Program-made: the position numbers and the translations under genes
Part shown: one piece after another, positions 1 through 9,163 of the stretch
Layout: every line of letters begins with the position of its first letter
Position numbering within the stretch: position 1 is the stretch's first letter
From: JAHEKB01 sp049115575
Lineage (GTDB): Bacteria > Bacteroidota > Bacteroidia > NS11-12g > UBA9320
Length of the DNA: 64,000 bases
Direction: 5' to 3'
Assembly: GCA_049115575.1 (NCBI GenBank)
Contig: JAGDZU010000002.1
Coordinates: 124,001 to 188,000, forward strand
The notes under the pieces: model-generated
Seen by the model: only the letters and a program-made list of their open reading frames with translations
Told to the model about the DNA's origin: nothing
Database searches by the model: none

Positions 1-1005
1 ATTATTATTCCTATGGCGGGGATGGGCAAAAGAATGAGACCCCACACGCTTACAACTCCAAAACCGTTAATTCCAATCGCAGGCAAACCTATAGTACAAA
101 GATTGGTGGAGAGCATAGCCAAGGTAGTTGGCAATGACATAGATGAAATTGCTTTTGTGATTGGCAGAAATTTTGGTGACGAAGTAGAGAAAGATTTGAT
201 TCAAATAGCTAGCAATCTCGGCGCAAAAGGGACTATTAATTATCAAGATGAAGCTTTAGGAACAGCTCATGCTGTTTATGCTGCAAAGCAAGCTTTAGAT
301 GGAGATGTTATAGTTGCATTTGCCGACACACTATTTAGAGCCGATTTTACATTGGACACGAGTACAGATGGCACAGTATGGGTTCAGGAAGTTGAAGACC
401 CAAGGGCATTTGGAGTGGTGCAGTTAGGCGATCAAGGAATTATTAAGGATTTTGTTGAGAAACCAGAAAATCCAGAATCCAATTTGGCCATAATTGGAAT
501 TTACTATTTCAAAGATGGTTCAAGACTCAGAAAGGAAATAGAACACCTTCTGGACAACGACATTAGAGAAAAAGGAGAGTACCAATTAACCAACGCTTTG
601 GACAACATGAAAAATGACGGCCTTAGATTTGGTGCAGGGAAAGTTACCGAGTGGTGGGATTGCGGGAATAAGAACGCAACGGTTTACACCAATCAACGAG
701 TCCTTGCCAACGCCAATGGCGAAAAATTGATTTCAGATGACGTGATTAAGGAAGAATCAGAAATTATTGAACCTTGTTTTATTGGCTCCAATGTGAAGCT
801 CATTAATACCAAAATAGGGCCATATGTGTCTATTGGCGATAATACTGTGATTGAAAACAGCGTTATTGAGAACACAATTATTCAAACTAATACAATGCTG
901 ATTAATGCCAACTTAGAGAATTCCATGATAGGTAACTTTGTGGAGTATGATGGCAAAGCAAATCAGCTTAGCTTGAGTGATTATTCCACTTTAAAAATTG
1001 ATTAA
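1..1005 (+). CDS. sugar-phosphate nucleotidyltransferase (RmlA/GalU-like), 5' truncated
   Basis: Transfers a nucleotidyl group from an NTP to a sugar 1-phosphate, giving activated sugars for envelope polysaccharide. The reading frame is open to base 1 and encodes IIIPMAGMGKRMRP, so the true start lies just left of the window; the ATG at 13 is internal. The N-terminal glycine/arginine signature with TPKPLIPIAGKPI is the nucleotide-binding loop of this superfamily. The C-terminal third (about bases 740-960) has hexapeptide-like repeats (IGSNVKLINTKIGPYVSIG) expected to form a left-handed beta helix. The exact sugar cannot be told. It overlaps the next gene by 8 bases. Confidence 0.9.
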   Translation: MIIPMAGMGKRMRPHTLTTPKPLIPIAGKPIVQRLVESIAKVVGNDIDEIAFVIGRNFGDEVEKDLIQIASNLGAKGTINYQDEALGTAHAVYAAKQALDGDVIVAFADTLFRADFTLDTSTDGTVWVQEVEDPRAFGVVQLGDQGIIKDFVEKPENPESNLAIIGIYYFKDGSRLRKEIEHLLDNDIREKGEYQLTNALDNMKNDGLRFGAGKVTEWWDCGNKNATVYTNQRVLANANGEKLISDDVIKEESEIIEPCFIGSNVKLINTKIGPYVSIGDNTVIENSVIENTIIQTNTMLINANLENSMIGNFVEYDGKANQLSLSDYSTLKID

Positions 1006-2683
1006 AAAACACACTCTTATATTTTTAGTACTAGGTCTAATTTTTAGCTCTTGCGGAACTTCTAAAAGTGTCGCAGAATTGCCCTATAAAAAGAAAAAGC
1101 AGTTTGAAGAACTCTATCACGAGGCGGCAAAGAACAAACTCCTTAACAACACCCAAAGATCAATAGATTTATTTCAACAGGCCTTAAAAGTTCATCCTAG
1201 AAGTCATGCATGCATGTACCAATTGGCAGGCTTGTACTACAACCAGAAAAAGTATGTAGAAGCAGAGGAATGGGCACGTAAATCTGTAAAGTATGTAGAC
1301 TATAATTATTGGTATTCTGGCCAGTTAGCCCAAATCTATTATCAATTGGGGAAATATGAGGAGTCAGCGGAAGTGTTTCAATCTATGATTGCAAACGAAC
1401 CAAATAGATCCAAGTTGTACATGGAGGGAAGCAATCAATACCTAAATGCTTCTGATCCCAAATCAGCATTGGACTTGTTAGATCTTCACGATAAACGCAT
1501 TGGTGTAACTGAAGAAACGGCTACAAAAAAGGAATACATTTACCTTAAGCTAGGCAAAGCAGATAGAGCAGTTGAAGCAATACAAGCTCTAGTTGAAGCA
1601 TATCCTGAAAAATACATATACAAAGGATATTTGGCTGAGACATTAATTAATGTTGGAAGAGGTAATGAAGCACTGGTGCAATTAGAAGAATTATCAGCCA
1701 TAGACTCAAGTTTGGGAAGCACTGAAATGTTGTTATATGAATTGTATACCAAGAAAGGTGAAGAATTAAAGGGCTATATTCATTTGAAACGGGCATTCAG
1801 AGCAACTGATATTGAGATTAACAAGAAATTAGAAGTTTTTACACCGTACTATTTGGGGATGAGATCAGACCCAACATTTAAATTTCAAGCCATAGAATTA
1901 AGCGATATTCTTATGGAAGTTTATCCAGATCTTGATGTTCCGTATGTTGTAAAAGGAGACATATACAACAGCCTTGATAGCCTAGAGCTCTCCCGTAACT
2001 ATTTTGCACAAGCTGTTCTGAAAAGCGGTGCGGATTATATGACTTGGAATAAACTATTGAGTTTAGATTCCAAGCTTGGAAATTCACAGTGGCAACTGGA
2101 AGATAGCGAAGCGGCAATTGCGAGGTTCCCAAATATTGCGGGCTTTTATCTGGCCAAAGCATATGCATACTTAGATCTTGAACAATATACAAATGCAGTT
2201 TCAACAGCCAATGAAGGCTTGGAAATTGCAACTGCCGCTTTGGATAAGATGGATTTTTGGAGCTGCCTGGCCTCAGCCTATAATGAGCTTAAAGAATACC
2301 ATAAAGTTGATGAGTTCTTTGAAAAAGCACTTCAACTAGATCCAGAGAACAAAGGAGTTTTGAATAATTACGCTTTCTCCTTAGCAGAAAGAGGCGTTAG
2401 TTTAGAAAAGGCCATGGAAATGATAAATAGGGCAATGGCAACAGACCTTATGAATCCATATTTCAAAGACACTAAGGCATGGATATTGTACAAACAAGGT
2501 AAGAGTGATGAGGCAATTAAATTATTACTTGAAGCAATAGAACTAGATTCGCGTGAAAGCGAATATTTTATTCATTTGGCAGAAATATATCTGAATCTTG
2601 GCAAAGTGTCAGAAGCACAACGATATTTGGATAAGGCCCGTGAATTAGGCAGTGAAATTGAAAGTCTCGATGAATTGACATGA
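998..2683 (+). CDS. TPR-repeat lipoprotein
   Basis: Predicted envelope lipoprotein of 561 residues. A TTG start at 998 gives a classical lipoprotein signal (IKKHTLIFLVLGLIFSSCG, lipobox FSSC). The rest is a string of tetratricopeptide repeats, clearest at the N-terminus (bases about 1090-1400) and C-terminus (2280-2660), so it is a scaffold rather than an enzyme. It overlaps the nucleotidyltransferase upstream and the DUF4292 gene downstream (ATGA). The order nucleotidyltransferase, TPR protein, DUF4292 lipoprotein is, as I recall, a recurrent Bacteroidota arrangement, pointing to a shared role in envelope biogenesis. The precise function is unknown. Confidence 0.85.
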   Translation: MIKKHTLIFLVLGLIFSSCGTSKSVAELPYKKKKQFEELYHEAAKNKLLNNTQRSIDLFQQALKVHPRSHACMYQLAGLYYNQKKYVEAEEWARKSVKYVDYNYWYSGQLAQIYYQLGKYEESAEVFQSMIANEPNRSKLYMEGSNQYLNASDPKSALDLLDLHDKRIGVTEETATKKEYIYLKLGKADRAVEAIQALVEAYPEKYIYKGYLAETLINVGRGNEALVQLEELSAIDSSLGSTEMLLYELYTKKGEELKGYIHLKRAFRATDIEINKKLEVFTPYYLGMRSDPTFKFQAIELSDILMEVYPDLDVPYVVKGDIYNSLDSLELSRNYFAQAVLKSGADYMTWNKLLSLDSKLGNSQWQLEDSEAAIARFPNIAGFYLAKAYAYLDLEQYTNAVSTANEGLEIATAALDKMDFWSCLASAYNELKEYHKVDEFFEKALQLDPENKGVLNNYAFSLAERGVSLEKAMEMINRAMATDLMNPYFKDTKAWILYKQGKSDEAIKLLLEAIELDSRESEYFIHLAEIYLNLGKVSEAQRYLDKARELGSEIESLDELT

Positions 2684-3414
2684 AAAGAATAGGCATTATA
2701 ATATTATTGGGTTTAACCATCTGGTCATGCGGGGGAAGAAAAGCTGTAAACCTAGTAGATCTCAATGATATGAGAATGGCCCAATTTTGGTCTAATCAAC
2801 TGGATTATAACTACTTATCCTTAAAGGCAAGACTGAACATTACGGACAAAGGGGTCACTACCAATGTTACCACCAACATTCGCATGAAAAAGGACAGCAT
2901 TATGTGGGCTTCATTCAGTTTGGTAGGTTTTGAAGGGGCAAGAGTGCTAGTAACAAATGACAGTTTTAAGATGATCAATCGATTGAATAACACCTATATG
3001 GTCCGAGGTGTTGATTATTTAAAGTATTATTTAGGATTTGATGTAAAACTATCAGAAATACAGGACATTATGTTGGGGAATGCGCCATTTCCTGAGGAGA
3101 TTTATAGCCTCATATTCACAGATAGCGTAACGAGAATGCAGGCTCAAAAAGGGTCTATAGTGAACAATATTGGAGTGAACGATAAAATGAGAAATTTAAT
3201 TTCTGAATTTAACTCTACGGAGCACATACAATCAGCGAAGTTTACTTATTTAGAGTATAAAAACCTTGGAGGGAAATTAGTACCCAATGAGGTGATTGCC
3301 GATATAAACATGGGGAATCAGGCTTCATCTGCAAAGCTGAATTATCAGACTCTGGATGATGAGGTAATTCTGAGTTTTCCTTTTAATATACCAAAGTCAT
3401 TTAAAAGAATCTGA
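2680..3414 (+). CDS. DUF4292 family lipoprotein
   Basis: Encodes 244 residues beginning with a lipoprotein signal (KRIGIIILLGLTIWSCGG, cysteine at about residue 17). The body resembles DUF4292, with alternating beta-strand segments such as LSLKARLNITDKG and IRMKKDSIMWASFSLVGFEGARVLVTND. It looks LolA/LolB-like in style: an amphipathic half-barrel that could carry lipid or lipoprotein at the outer membrane. That fold comparison is inference. The start ATG overlaps the TPR gene stop (ATGA), implying translational coupling. Confidence 0.8.
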   Translation: MKRIGIIILLGLTIWSCGGRKAVNLVDLNDMRMAQFWSNQLDYNYLSLKARLNITDKGVTTNVTTNIRMKKDSIMWASFSLVGFEGARVLVTNDSFKMINRLNNTYMVRGVDYLKYYLGFDVKLSEIQDIMLGNAPFPEEIYSLIFTDSVTRMQAQKGSIVNNIGVNDKMRNLISEFNSTEHIQSAKFTYLEYKNLGGKLVPNEVIADINMGNQASSAKLNYQTLDDEVILSFPFNIPKSFKRI

Positions 3415-3415
3415 T

Positions 3416-4255
3416 ATGAAAGTTGGCGTTGTAGGAGCAGGAGTTATGGGTGCTGGCATTGCACAAGTTTGTGCAATGGCAGAGTATGAAACAGTCTTAT
3501 TTGATATTCAAGCTGAATCACTTGAAAAAGCTAAAAACAGCATTGCGAAAAATTTAAATAAAGCAGTTGGGTTAGGTAAACTTGAGGCGAGCAGACTGGA
3601 CTCTGTACTGAAGACAATAAAATATACTAGCGATATCAAGGATGTGAAAGTTGATTTGGTAATCGAAGCCATAGTTGAAAGACTTGATATTAAGCTTAAT
3701 GTATTTAAAGAGCTTGCTGATATTAATGGAGAGAATTGCATATATGCGTCCAATACTTCTTCTATACCTTTAACCAAAATTGCTTCTAAAATCCCTTATC
3801 CAAAACAGCTGGTGGGCATACATTTTTTCAATCCAGCCTATATCATGAAGCTGGTTGAGGTTATAAAAGCGGAGCAAACCGATGAAAGTGTCCTTAATAA
3901 AGCGGTGGATTTTGTGAATAGCTTAAACAAGAAGTGCATAGTAGCAAAAGACGCACCTGGTTTTATTGTAAACAGAGTTGCAAGGCATTTTTATATTGAG
4001 GGATTGAAAGTGCTTGAAGAAGGAGTAGCAGACCACCAAGTTATCGATGAACTGATTCAGAGTTCTGGATTTAAAATGGGCCCATTTAGATTGATGGATC
4101 TTATTGGGGTGGAAACTAACCTGTCTGTTACAGAATCTATGTATGAGCTTTTCAATTACGATCAAAAGTTCAGACCTAACCGCATACAACAAAAGAAAGT
4201 ACAAGCGGGCTACTTCGGAAGAAAGACTTCAAAAGGATTTTACAACTACGATTGA
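3416..4255 (+). CDS. 3-hydroxybutyryl-CoA / 3-hydroxyacyl-CoA dehydrogenase
   Basis: NAD(P)-dependent oxidation of 3-hydroxyacyl-CoA, or the reverse reduction of acetoacetyl-CoA, in cytosolic short-chain fatty acid or butanoate metabolism. The protein is 279 residues, the usual length of the single-function Hbd/PaaH type. The N-terminal Rossmann motif is VGVVGAGVMGAGIAQVCAMA; SNTSSIPLTKIA and GIHFFNPAYIMKLVEV carry the catalytic serine/asparagine and histidine region, and KDAPGFIVNR is the standard substrate motif. It starts one base after the DUF4292 stop and ends overlapping the next gene (TTGA), so it is co-transcribed with envelope genes, an unusual partner set. Confidence 0.93.
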   Translation: MKVGVVGAGVMGAGIAQVCAMAEYETVLFDIQAESLEKAKNSIAKNLNKAVGLGKLEASRLDSVLKTIKYTSDIKDVKVDLVIEAIVERLDIKLNVFKELADINGENCIYASNTSSIPLTKIASKIPYPKQLVGIHFFNPAYIMKLVEVIKAEQTDESVLNKAVDFVNSLNKKCIVAKDAPGFIVNRVARHFYIEGLKVLEEGVADHQVIDELIQSSGFKMGPFRLMDLIGVETNLSVTESMYELFNYDQKFRPNRIQQKKVQAGYFGRKTSKGFYNYD

Positions 4256-4716
4256 GAAACATAATTGCACATATCTCCTTATTAATTGTGTTGGTGTTTT
4301 CATCTTCAGCATGTAAAGAGAATGATCCATATTCAGGTGTCTGCTTTATTCCTGATGCAATAGTGAACGAGGTAATCAATATGGATTTGCCTGAGTATTT
4401 CAAACTTCAGAATTTGGGTGAGCATATTTATTTGACATCTGGCAATCGAGGGATATTATTGGTGCATTTTTATGACGATTTATTTTATGCAGTAGAAAGA
4501 ACCTGCCCTTACGAATCGGATCAAAGCTGCGCTCAAGTATCTGTAGATAGCCTCAACTTACAACTTAAATGCGGCAGTCATACTGACACAGGATTTGTGG
4601 AGTGCTGTGGATCGGTTTACCAGTTGAATGGCTTGCTTTTAGAAGGACCTTCTCAGTGCAGTCTCAAGAATTATCAGGTGAATCTACAAGGGAATACCTT
4701 ATTCGTTAATAACTAA
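4252..4716 (+). CDS. Rieske-like lipoprotein with degenerate cluster ligands
   Basis: Encodes 154 residues from a TTG start that overlaps the previous stop. The signal peptide ends in a lipobox (VFSSSAC). The C-terminal half has the layout of a Rieske ferredoxin domain: a first box RTCPYESDQSC, a second box KCGSHTDTGFV, then a Gly-Pro segment (LEGPSQCSLKNYQV). The second box keeps CxxH, but the first has CPY where CxH is required, so a normal 2Fe-2S Rieske centre is unlikely. Several extra cysteines (ECC, SQC) could form disulfides. Family-level call only; function unknown. It is followed directly by a terminator. Confidence 0.6.
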   Translation: MRNIIAHISLLIVLVFSSSACKENDPYSGVCFIPDAIVNEVINMDLPEYFKLQNLGEHIYLTSGNRGILLVHFYDDLFYAVERTCPYESDQSCAQVSVDSLNLQLKCGSHTDTGFVECCGSVYQLNGLLLEGPSQCSLKNYQVNLQGNTLFVNN

Positions 4717-4741
4717 AAAAGGCGGACAACGCCCGCCTTTT
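4717..4741. terminator. bidirectional intrinsic terminator
   Basis: A perfect 9-bp stem AAAAGGCGG / CCGCCTTTT with a 7-base loop begins right after the Rieske-like gene stop. A-tract and T-tract are on opposite sides, so it can stop transcription from both the plus-strand operon and the convergent yegP-like gene. Confidence 0.85.
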
Positions 4742-4761
4742 AAATCATTTTCAGTGGATTA

Positions 4762-5097
4762 TTATTCAATCTCTTCTGTAGGAGCCTCAGAAGCATTTGA
4801 TCTAACTGAATTAATGCCATTGTCTCTTCCAGAAGTAGAAGTATACATTTCACTTTTACCAATTATTTCACCATTTCTAGCCTTTAAATTGAAGTAAAAC
4901 TGCCCATTTTTAGCTGTTAGTTTGTCAAATCGTGCATCATCTTGGGAATTTGTTTTCACTGAGTTAATGCCATTTAAACAACCTTGTTTTGATGAATAGC
5001 CTTCGCTTGCTAATATTGCTTGACCGTTCTTAGCATTTAGGCGAAATCTGTACTCTCCTCTTTTGTCTTTGTAGACCTCAAATTTTGGATTCTTCAT
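4762..5097 (-). CDS. YegP family protein, two DUF1508 repeats
   Basis: Small soluble protein of 111 residues made of two tandem DUF1508 repeats: residues about 3-50 (FEVYKDKRGEYRFRLNAKNGQAILASEGY) and 58-102 (FDKLTAKNGQFYFNLKARNGEIIGKSEMY), each ending in the typical GINSV strand. The biochemical role of the family is not established. It is a single-gene unit sharing the terminator at 4717..4741 with the convergent operon. The acidic tail (EAPTEEIE) is disordered. Confidence 0.9.
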   Translation of the reverse strand: MKNPKFEVYKDKRGEYRFRLNAKNGQAILASEGYSSKQGCLNGINSVKTNSQDDARFDKLTAKNGQFYFNLKARNGEIIGKSEMYTSTSGRDNGINSVRSNASEAPTEEIE

Positions 5098-5239
5098 AGT
5101 GGATCTTTCTTAATAGTTTTTTGTTGGTGGAAATATAGTAGTTTTTGAGAAAAATTATTTAGTACAACTATACCAAAATCTCTAATTTGGTGTCATTACA
5201 TTTAAATTTTGACCATTTTTAAATGAAATTGCGCCGCTA

Positions 5240-6247
5240 ATGCGGATTTGGAAGTTTACAAAATACGGTAAAGCCTCGGAGGTTCTAAAGGAGTTTAATG
5301 AACCTAAACCACAAGCTCAAGCTGGTGAAGTACTAGTAAAACTGCAAAGCGCATCAATCAATCCTGTTGATTATAAAATCATTCAAGGCAAGTTTAAAAT
5401 GGTTCAAAGAAGGCCTTTGCCATCTGCTATTGGCTATGATTTTGCGGGTGAGATTATAGAGCTAGGGTCAGGAGTAGTTGGATATGAAATTGGAGATAAA
5501 ATCTTTGGTTGCTTACCTGCTAACCGACTAGGAACCATATCTGAGTTCTTCATTGCGACAGATAGGTGTTTTGCCAAGCTTCCTAGGAGTTCTGATTTAG
5601 ATTTGTACGCGCCTTTGCCATTGGCAGGCATGACAGCTTTGCAATGTTTTTGGGAGGCTAAACTCAACAAAGGTGACAAAGTACTTATACACGCGGGATC
5701 AGGGGGAGTGGGTTCGCTTGCGATTCAGATTGCAAAAGCTATGAACTATAATGTCACTACCACAACAAGTAGCAAAAACAGTATTTGGGTAAAAGAGTTA
5801 GGAGCAGATAGAGTAATATGCTATGATAAAGAAGACTATAAAGAACTCAGCAATGAGTTTGACATGGTTTTGGACAGTCTTGGAGGGCAGTACGGGTTTG
5901 ATGCGGCCATAGTGTTAAAAAAGGGAGGAGTATTGGTAAATATTGCAGGCGGCATAGACGAGAATGCAGCAAAAAGATTAGGTGTTCCAGGATTCATTCG
6001 CTGGTTAATTAAATTGCAAAGACGTAAGTTGAGAAAGCATTTAGCAAAGAAAGACATCAGTTATCGCTATGTATTAATGCAAACCAACGAGAAGGATTTA
6101 ACAGCTCTTCGAACATTGGTAGAACAAGGAAAACTTAAAGCCGTTGTAGAAGAAAAGTATTCTTGGGAGCAAGCGCCAGAAGCATTTGCTCATTTAATGA
6201 CCTCTAGAACTAAAGGGAAATTGCTTATTAGTTCAGCTAATTATTGA
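5240..6247 (+). CDS. NAD(P)-dependent medium-chain alcohol dehydrogenase / quinone reductase-like
   Basis: A 335-residue medium-chain dehydrogenase/reductase of the zinc-independent quinone oxidoreductase branch. The N-terminal GroES-like domain contains SINPVDYKIIQGKF and GYDFAGEIIELGSGV. The nucleotide-binding domain follows with HAGSGGVGSLAIQIAKAM, and VLDSLGG is characteristic of the NADPH quinone reductase group. No structural zinc cysteine cluster is seen. It probably reduces quinones or enones in the cytosol; the substrate is unknown. A weak -7-like element followed by GCGCCGC precedes the ATG. Its 3' end overlaps convergent metG by 15 bases. Confidence 0.88.
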   Translation: MRIWKFTKYGKASEVLKEFNEPKPQAQAGEVLVKLQSASINPVDYKIIQGKFKMVQRRPLPSAIGYDFAGEIIELGSGVVGYEIGDKIFGCLPANRLGTISEFFIATDRCFAKLPRSSDLDLYAPLPLAGMTALQCFWEAKLNKGDKVLIHAGSGGVGSLAIQIAKAMNYNVTTTTSSKNSIWVKELGADRVICYDKEDYKELSNEFDMVLDSLGGQYGFDAAIVLKKGGVLVNIAGGIDENAAKRLGVPGFIRWLIKLQRRKLRKHLAKKDISYRYVLMQTNEKDLTALRTLVEQGKLKAVVEEKYSWEQAPEAFAHLMTSRTKGKLLISSANY

Positions 6248-8218
6248 ACCATTTTCAGCTTCTTTATCAGGGCTCACAAACTTTAAAGAACCGTCTTCAT
6301 TTTCGGCCATCAAGATCATTCCTTGACTTTCAATTCCTCGGAGTTTTCTCGGTTCAAGATTTACTAGCATGGTTACTTTTTTACCTATTAATTCTTCTGA
6401 TTTAAAGTGCTCTGCAATGCCACTCACAACAGTTCTGGTCTCTGTTCCAATGTCTACTTTTAATTGAAGTAATTTGTCTGCTTTTTCTACTTTAGCCGCT
6501 TCAGTTATTGTTCCTGAACGCAAATCCAATTTGGTGAAATCCTCGTAGTTGATCATAGGTTTGAAATTAGTTTGTTGTTGGTTGTCAGCTTTCAATTTGG
6601 TCAGTTGCTCTTCAATTTGTTTGTCTTCGATTCTTTCAAATAGCAAAGAAGGTTTACCTAATTCATGATCAGCTTTTAGCGTTGAAGAGTAATCTTGAGT
6701 CTTAAGTAATTTGGAAATTTTTCTGGATGTATTTGGTAGGAATACCTGAGCGTACTTACCGAGTAGAAAAACCAGGTGCAGACAACTGCGCATACAGATC
6801 TCAATCGCTTGCTTGTTCCCTTCCTCTTTGGCAAGATGCCAAGGAGCAACATCTTGTAAGTATTTGTTGCCCAGCCTAGCTAAAGCCATATAGTTTTCCA
6901 AAGCCTCTCTTTGATTGTATAATCGCAATGAGACATCTATTCTTTCAGTGAATTTAGAACTACTTTGTGAGACATCATCATCAACTTCTGTATCTGTAAC
7001 AATACCGTTATGGTATTTGTGGCTTAGAACCATTACACGATTCACAAAGTTCCCTAGAATAGCAACTAGCTCATTGTTAATACGAGCTTGAAAATCACTC
7101 CAGGTGAAATCAGCATCTTTAGTTTCAGGCATAATAGAAGCTAAAGCATATCTAAGCTCATCTTGTCTATCTGGAAAATCCTGCAGATACTCATGCAGCC
7201 AAATGGCGTGATTTCTAGAAGTGGAGATTTTTTCTCCTTCGAGATTTAAAAATTCATTGGCAGGTACAGCTGTAGGTAAGATGTATTTGCCATGCGCATG
7301 TAACATAGCAGGAAAGATGATACAGTGGAACACTATATTGTCTTTACCCAAGAAATGAACTAATTCGGTTTCTTGGTCTTGCCACCATTTTAGCCAATCG
7401 TCTCCAGTGGCCTCTCTTGTTGCTGTTATATAACCAATAGGTGCGTCGAACCAAACATACATGACTTTGCCTTTTGCACCCTCAATAGGAACTGGAACGC
7501 CCCAATCTAGGTCTCTTGTCATGGCTCTAGGCTTTAAACCATCTTTAAGCCAGCTATTACACTGACCATAAACAGTACTTCTCCATTTGCCTTTTTGCTT
7601 GCCAATAAATTCATTTAGGAATGAAGCTTGCAAATCGTCCAAGGGCAAATACCAATTGATCGTTTTTTTGAGTATAGGTTTACTGCCCGTAATAGTTGAT
7701 TTTGGGTTAATCAATTCTAATGGACTAAGGGTCTTTCCGCATCGCTCACATTGATCTCCATAAGCATTTTCATTCTGGCAATTTGGGCAAGTCCCTGTGA
7801 CGTATCTATCCGCAAGGAACTGTTGAGCTTCTGGATCAAATAGTTGCTCGCTTTCTACACGATTGAATACATCTTTGTCATACAAAGTTTTGAAGAATTC
7901 CTGTGATGTTTCTTTATGCAGAGCATTAGTTGTCCTTGAAAAATGATCAAATGAGATTCCAAAGTTATCAAGTGCGCCTTTAATTAACTTGTAGTTCTCA
8001 TCTACAACATCTTGCGGGCTTTTACCTTCTTTCTTGGCTTTGAGAGTGATAGGAACACCGTGTTCATCAGTACCACATACAAATAATACCTCTTCCCCTT
8101 TCATTCGTAAAAACCGAGTATAAATGTCTGCGGGTAACAAACAGCCAACTAAATGACCTATATGAATAGGTCCGTTTGCATAAGGTAAAGCACTGGTAAT
8201 TAGATGTCTTTTAGGCAC
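6233..8218 (-). CDS. metG: methionyl-tRNA synthetase
   Basis: Charges tRNA-Met with methionine. The 661-residue protein starts at GTG (PKRHLITSALPYANGPIHIGH). It has the HIGH motif (HIGH), a zinc knuckle (CPNCQNENAYGDQCERCG), the KMSKS-equivalent KISTS in NLEGEKISTSRNHAIWL, and a C-terminal oligonucleotide-binding Trbp111-type domain (YEDFTKLDLRSGTI onwards, last ~110 residues). Nine bases separate it from the upstream EamA gene, and a candidate -7 element with a CGCC tract sits directly before the GTG, so a leaderless metG transcript is possible. The 3' end overlaps the convergent oxidoreductase. Confidence 0.97.
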   Translation of the reverse strand: MPKRHLITSALPYANGPIHIGHLVGCLLPADIYTRFLRMKGEEVLFVCGTDEHGVPITLKAKKEGKSPQDVVDENYKLIKGALDNFGISFDHFSRTTNALHKETSQEFFKTLYDKDVFNRVESEQLFDPEAQQFLADRYVTGTCPNCQNENAYGDQCERCGKTLSPLELINPKSTITGSKPILKKTINWYLPLDDLQASFLNEFIGKQKGKWRSTVYGQCNSWLKDGLKPRAMTRDLDWGVPVPIEGAKGKVMYVWFDAPIGYITATREATGDDWLKWWQDQETELVHFLGKDNIVFHCIIFPAMLHAHGKYILPTAVPANEFLNLEGEKISTSRNHAIWLHEYLQDFPDRQDELRYALASIMPETKDADFTWSDFQARINNELVAILGNFVNRVMVLSHKYHNGIVTDTEVDDDVSQSSSKFTERIDVSLRLYNQREALENYMALARLGNKYLQDVAPWHLAKEEGNKQAIEICMRSCLHLVFLLGKYAQVFLPNTSRKISKLLKTQDYSSTLKADHELGKPSLLFERIEDKQIEEQLTKLKADNQQQTNFKPMINYEDFTKLDLRSGTITEAAKVEKADKLLQLKVDIGTETRTVVSGIAEHFKSEELIGKKVTMLVNLEPRKLRGIESQGMILMAENEDGSLKFVSPDKEAENGSIIS

Positions 8219-8222
8219 GGCG

Positions 8223-8230
8223 CAAAATTA
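8223..8230 (-). promoter_or_regulatory. candidate -7 element of metG with CGCC discriminator
   Basis: On the minus strand TAATTTTG (a TAnnTTTG match) is followed by CGCC and then the GTG start. If used, transcription would begin at or next to the start codon. The TAA is also the stop codon of the EamA gene and I see no good -33 TTTG, so chance is possible. Confidence 0.4.
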
Positions 8231-9133
8231 AGCCATCTCTTTGTTCTTTTTTCTTTGTTTTTGGTATCGCGAAATCAAAGGATAAAGCAATACAGCAAGT
8301 AGGATTATAGCTGTGCCCATATAGAAAGATCTGTTGAGGTCTTGGCTTTCGTTGAGTAATAATATGGCGAGCAGAATGCCATACACGGGCTCTAAATTAA
8401 TGCTGAGGCTTGCCACAAAGGCGCTGAGTTCTTTAAGAGAATTCAATGCCAGAACATATGCAAAACTTGTACAAAGCAATCCAAGGCAAAGTATCCAAAT
8501 CCAGTCCACACTAGAAGGAATCCATTGCTCCTGCGGCATTAAGGTTGTTAAGAAAGGGAACATCAAGCTTATGAATAGAAATCCAGACAATAACTCAATA
8601 GCAGATATGGAAATGCTATTATATCCAATTATGTATTTTTTATTTAGAACGGAAAACAGTGCAGCGAGAAAGGCCGATATAAGACCTACAGCAATGGCTT
8701 TATAATAAAATTCGCCAACTCCAGACAAAAGATAAATTCCAAATATGATGAGTAATCCCAATAACAATTCAATCCATTTAAATTTAGATTTTGTAATTAA
8801 TGGCTCAAGTATAGAAGTGAAAAGTGCAGTTGTAGCAAAACAGGCCAAAGTAATAGAAGCGCTATTCCCTATTTTAATACTACCATAAAACGTAATCCAA
8901 TGCAGTGCAACCAAAACACCTATCCCCGCAAAAACTAGAATTCGTTTGGGCGGAATCTGCATGATTCCCCTTATAGCGCCAGGTATAAATATTAATCCTA
9001 GAACGGCAATCCACAAGCGATTCCATACTAAAGCAATCTCCTGTAGAGTTATAAGTTTACCGAGTATTGCTGTAAATCCGAAGAGAAACACGGCAATATG
9101 CATTTGAAGGTATGCTTTTTGCTTATTATTCAA
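8228..9133 (-). CDS. EamA/DMT family permease
   Basis: Predicted drug/metabolite exporter with ten transmembrane segments and the two EamA repeats (residues about 10-140 and 155-290). A longer frame reaches 9202, but I prefer TTG at 9133 (NNKQKAYLQMHIAVFLFGF), because the extra N-terminus is hydrophilic, atypical for the family and overlaps the divergent gene; ATG at 9103 is the other option. The substrate is unknown. It lies immediately upstream of metG on the same strand, so read-through is likely. Only about 30 bp separate its start from that of the divergent DUF1232 gene. Confidence 0.85.
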   Translation of the reverse strand: MNNKQKAYLQMHIAVFLFGFTAILGKLITLQEIALVWNRLWIAVLGLIFIPGAIRGIMQIPPKRILVFAGIGVLVALHWITFYGSIKIGNSASITLACFATTALFTSILEPLITKSKFKWIELLLGLLIIFGIYLLSGVGEFYYKAIAVGLISAFLAALFSVLNKKYIIGYNSISISAIELLSGFLFISLMFPFLTTLMPQEQWIPSSVDWIWILCLGLLCTSFAYVLALNSLKELSAFVASLSINLEPVYGILLAILLLNESQDLNRSFYMGTAIILLAVLLYPLISRYQKQRKKNKEMA

Positions 9134-9163
9134 TGTAACAATATTAGCATCAACAGTACAAAC

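Noticed and set aside
1911..2231. Minus-strand open frame of 106 codons in the TPR gene
   Set aside because: It is covered by clear TPR repeats on the plus strand and has no recognisable domain.
8334..8705. Plus-strand open frame of 123 codons opposite the EamA gene
   Set aside because: The composition follows the complement of a membrane protein gene; no family features, and it lies wholly inside a well-supported gene.
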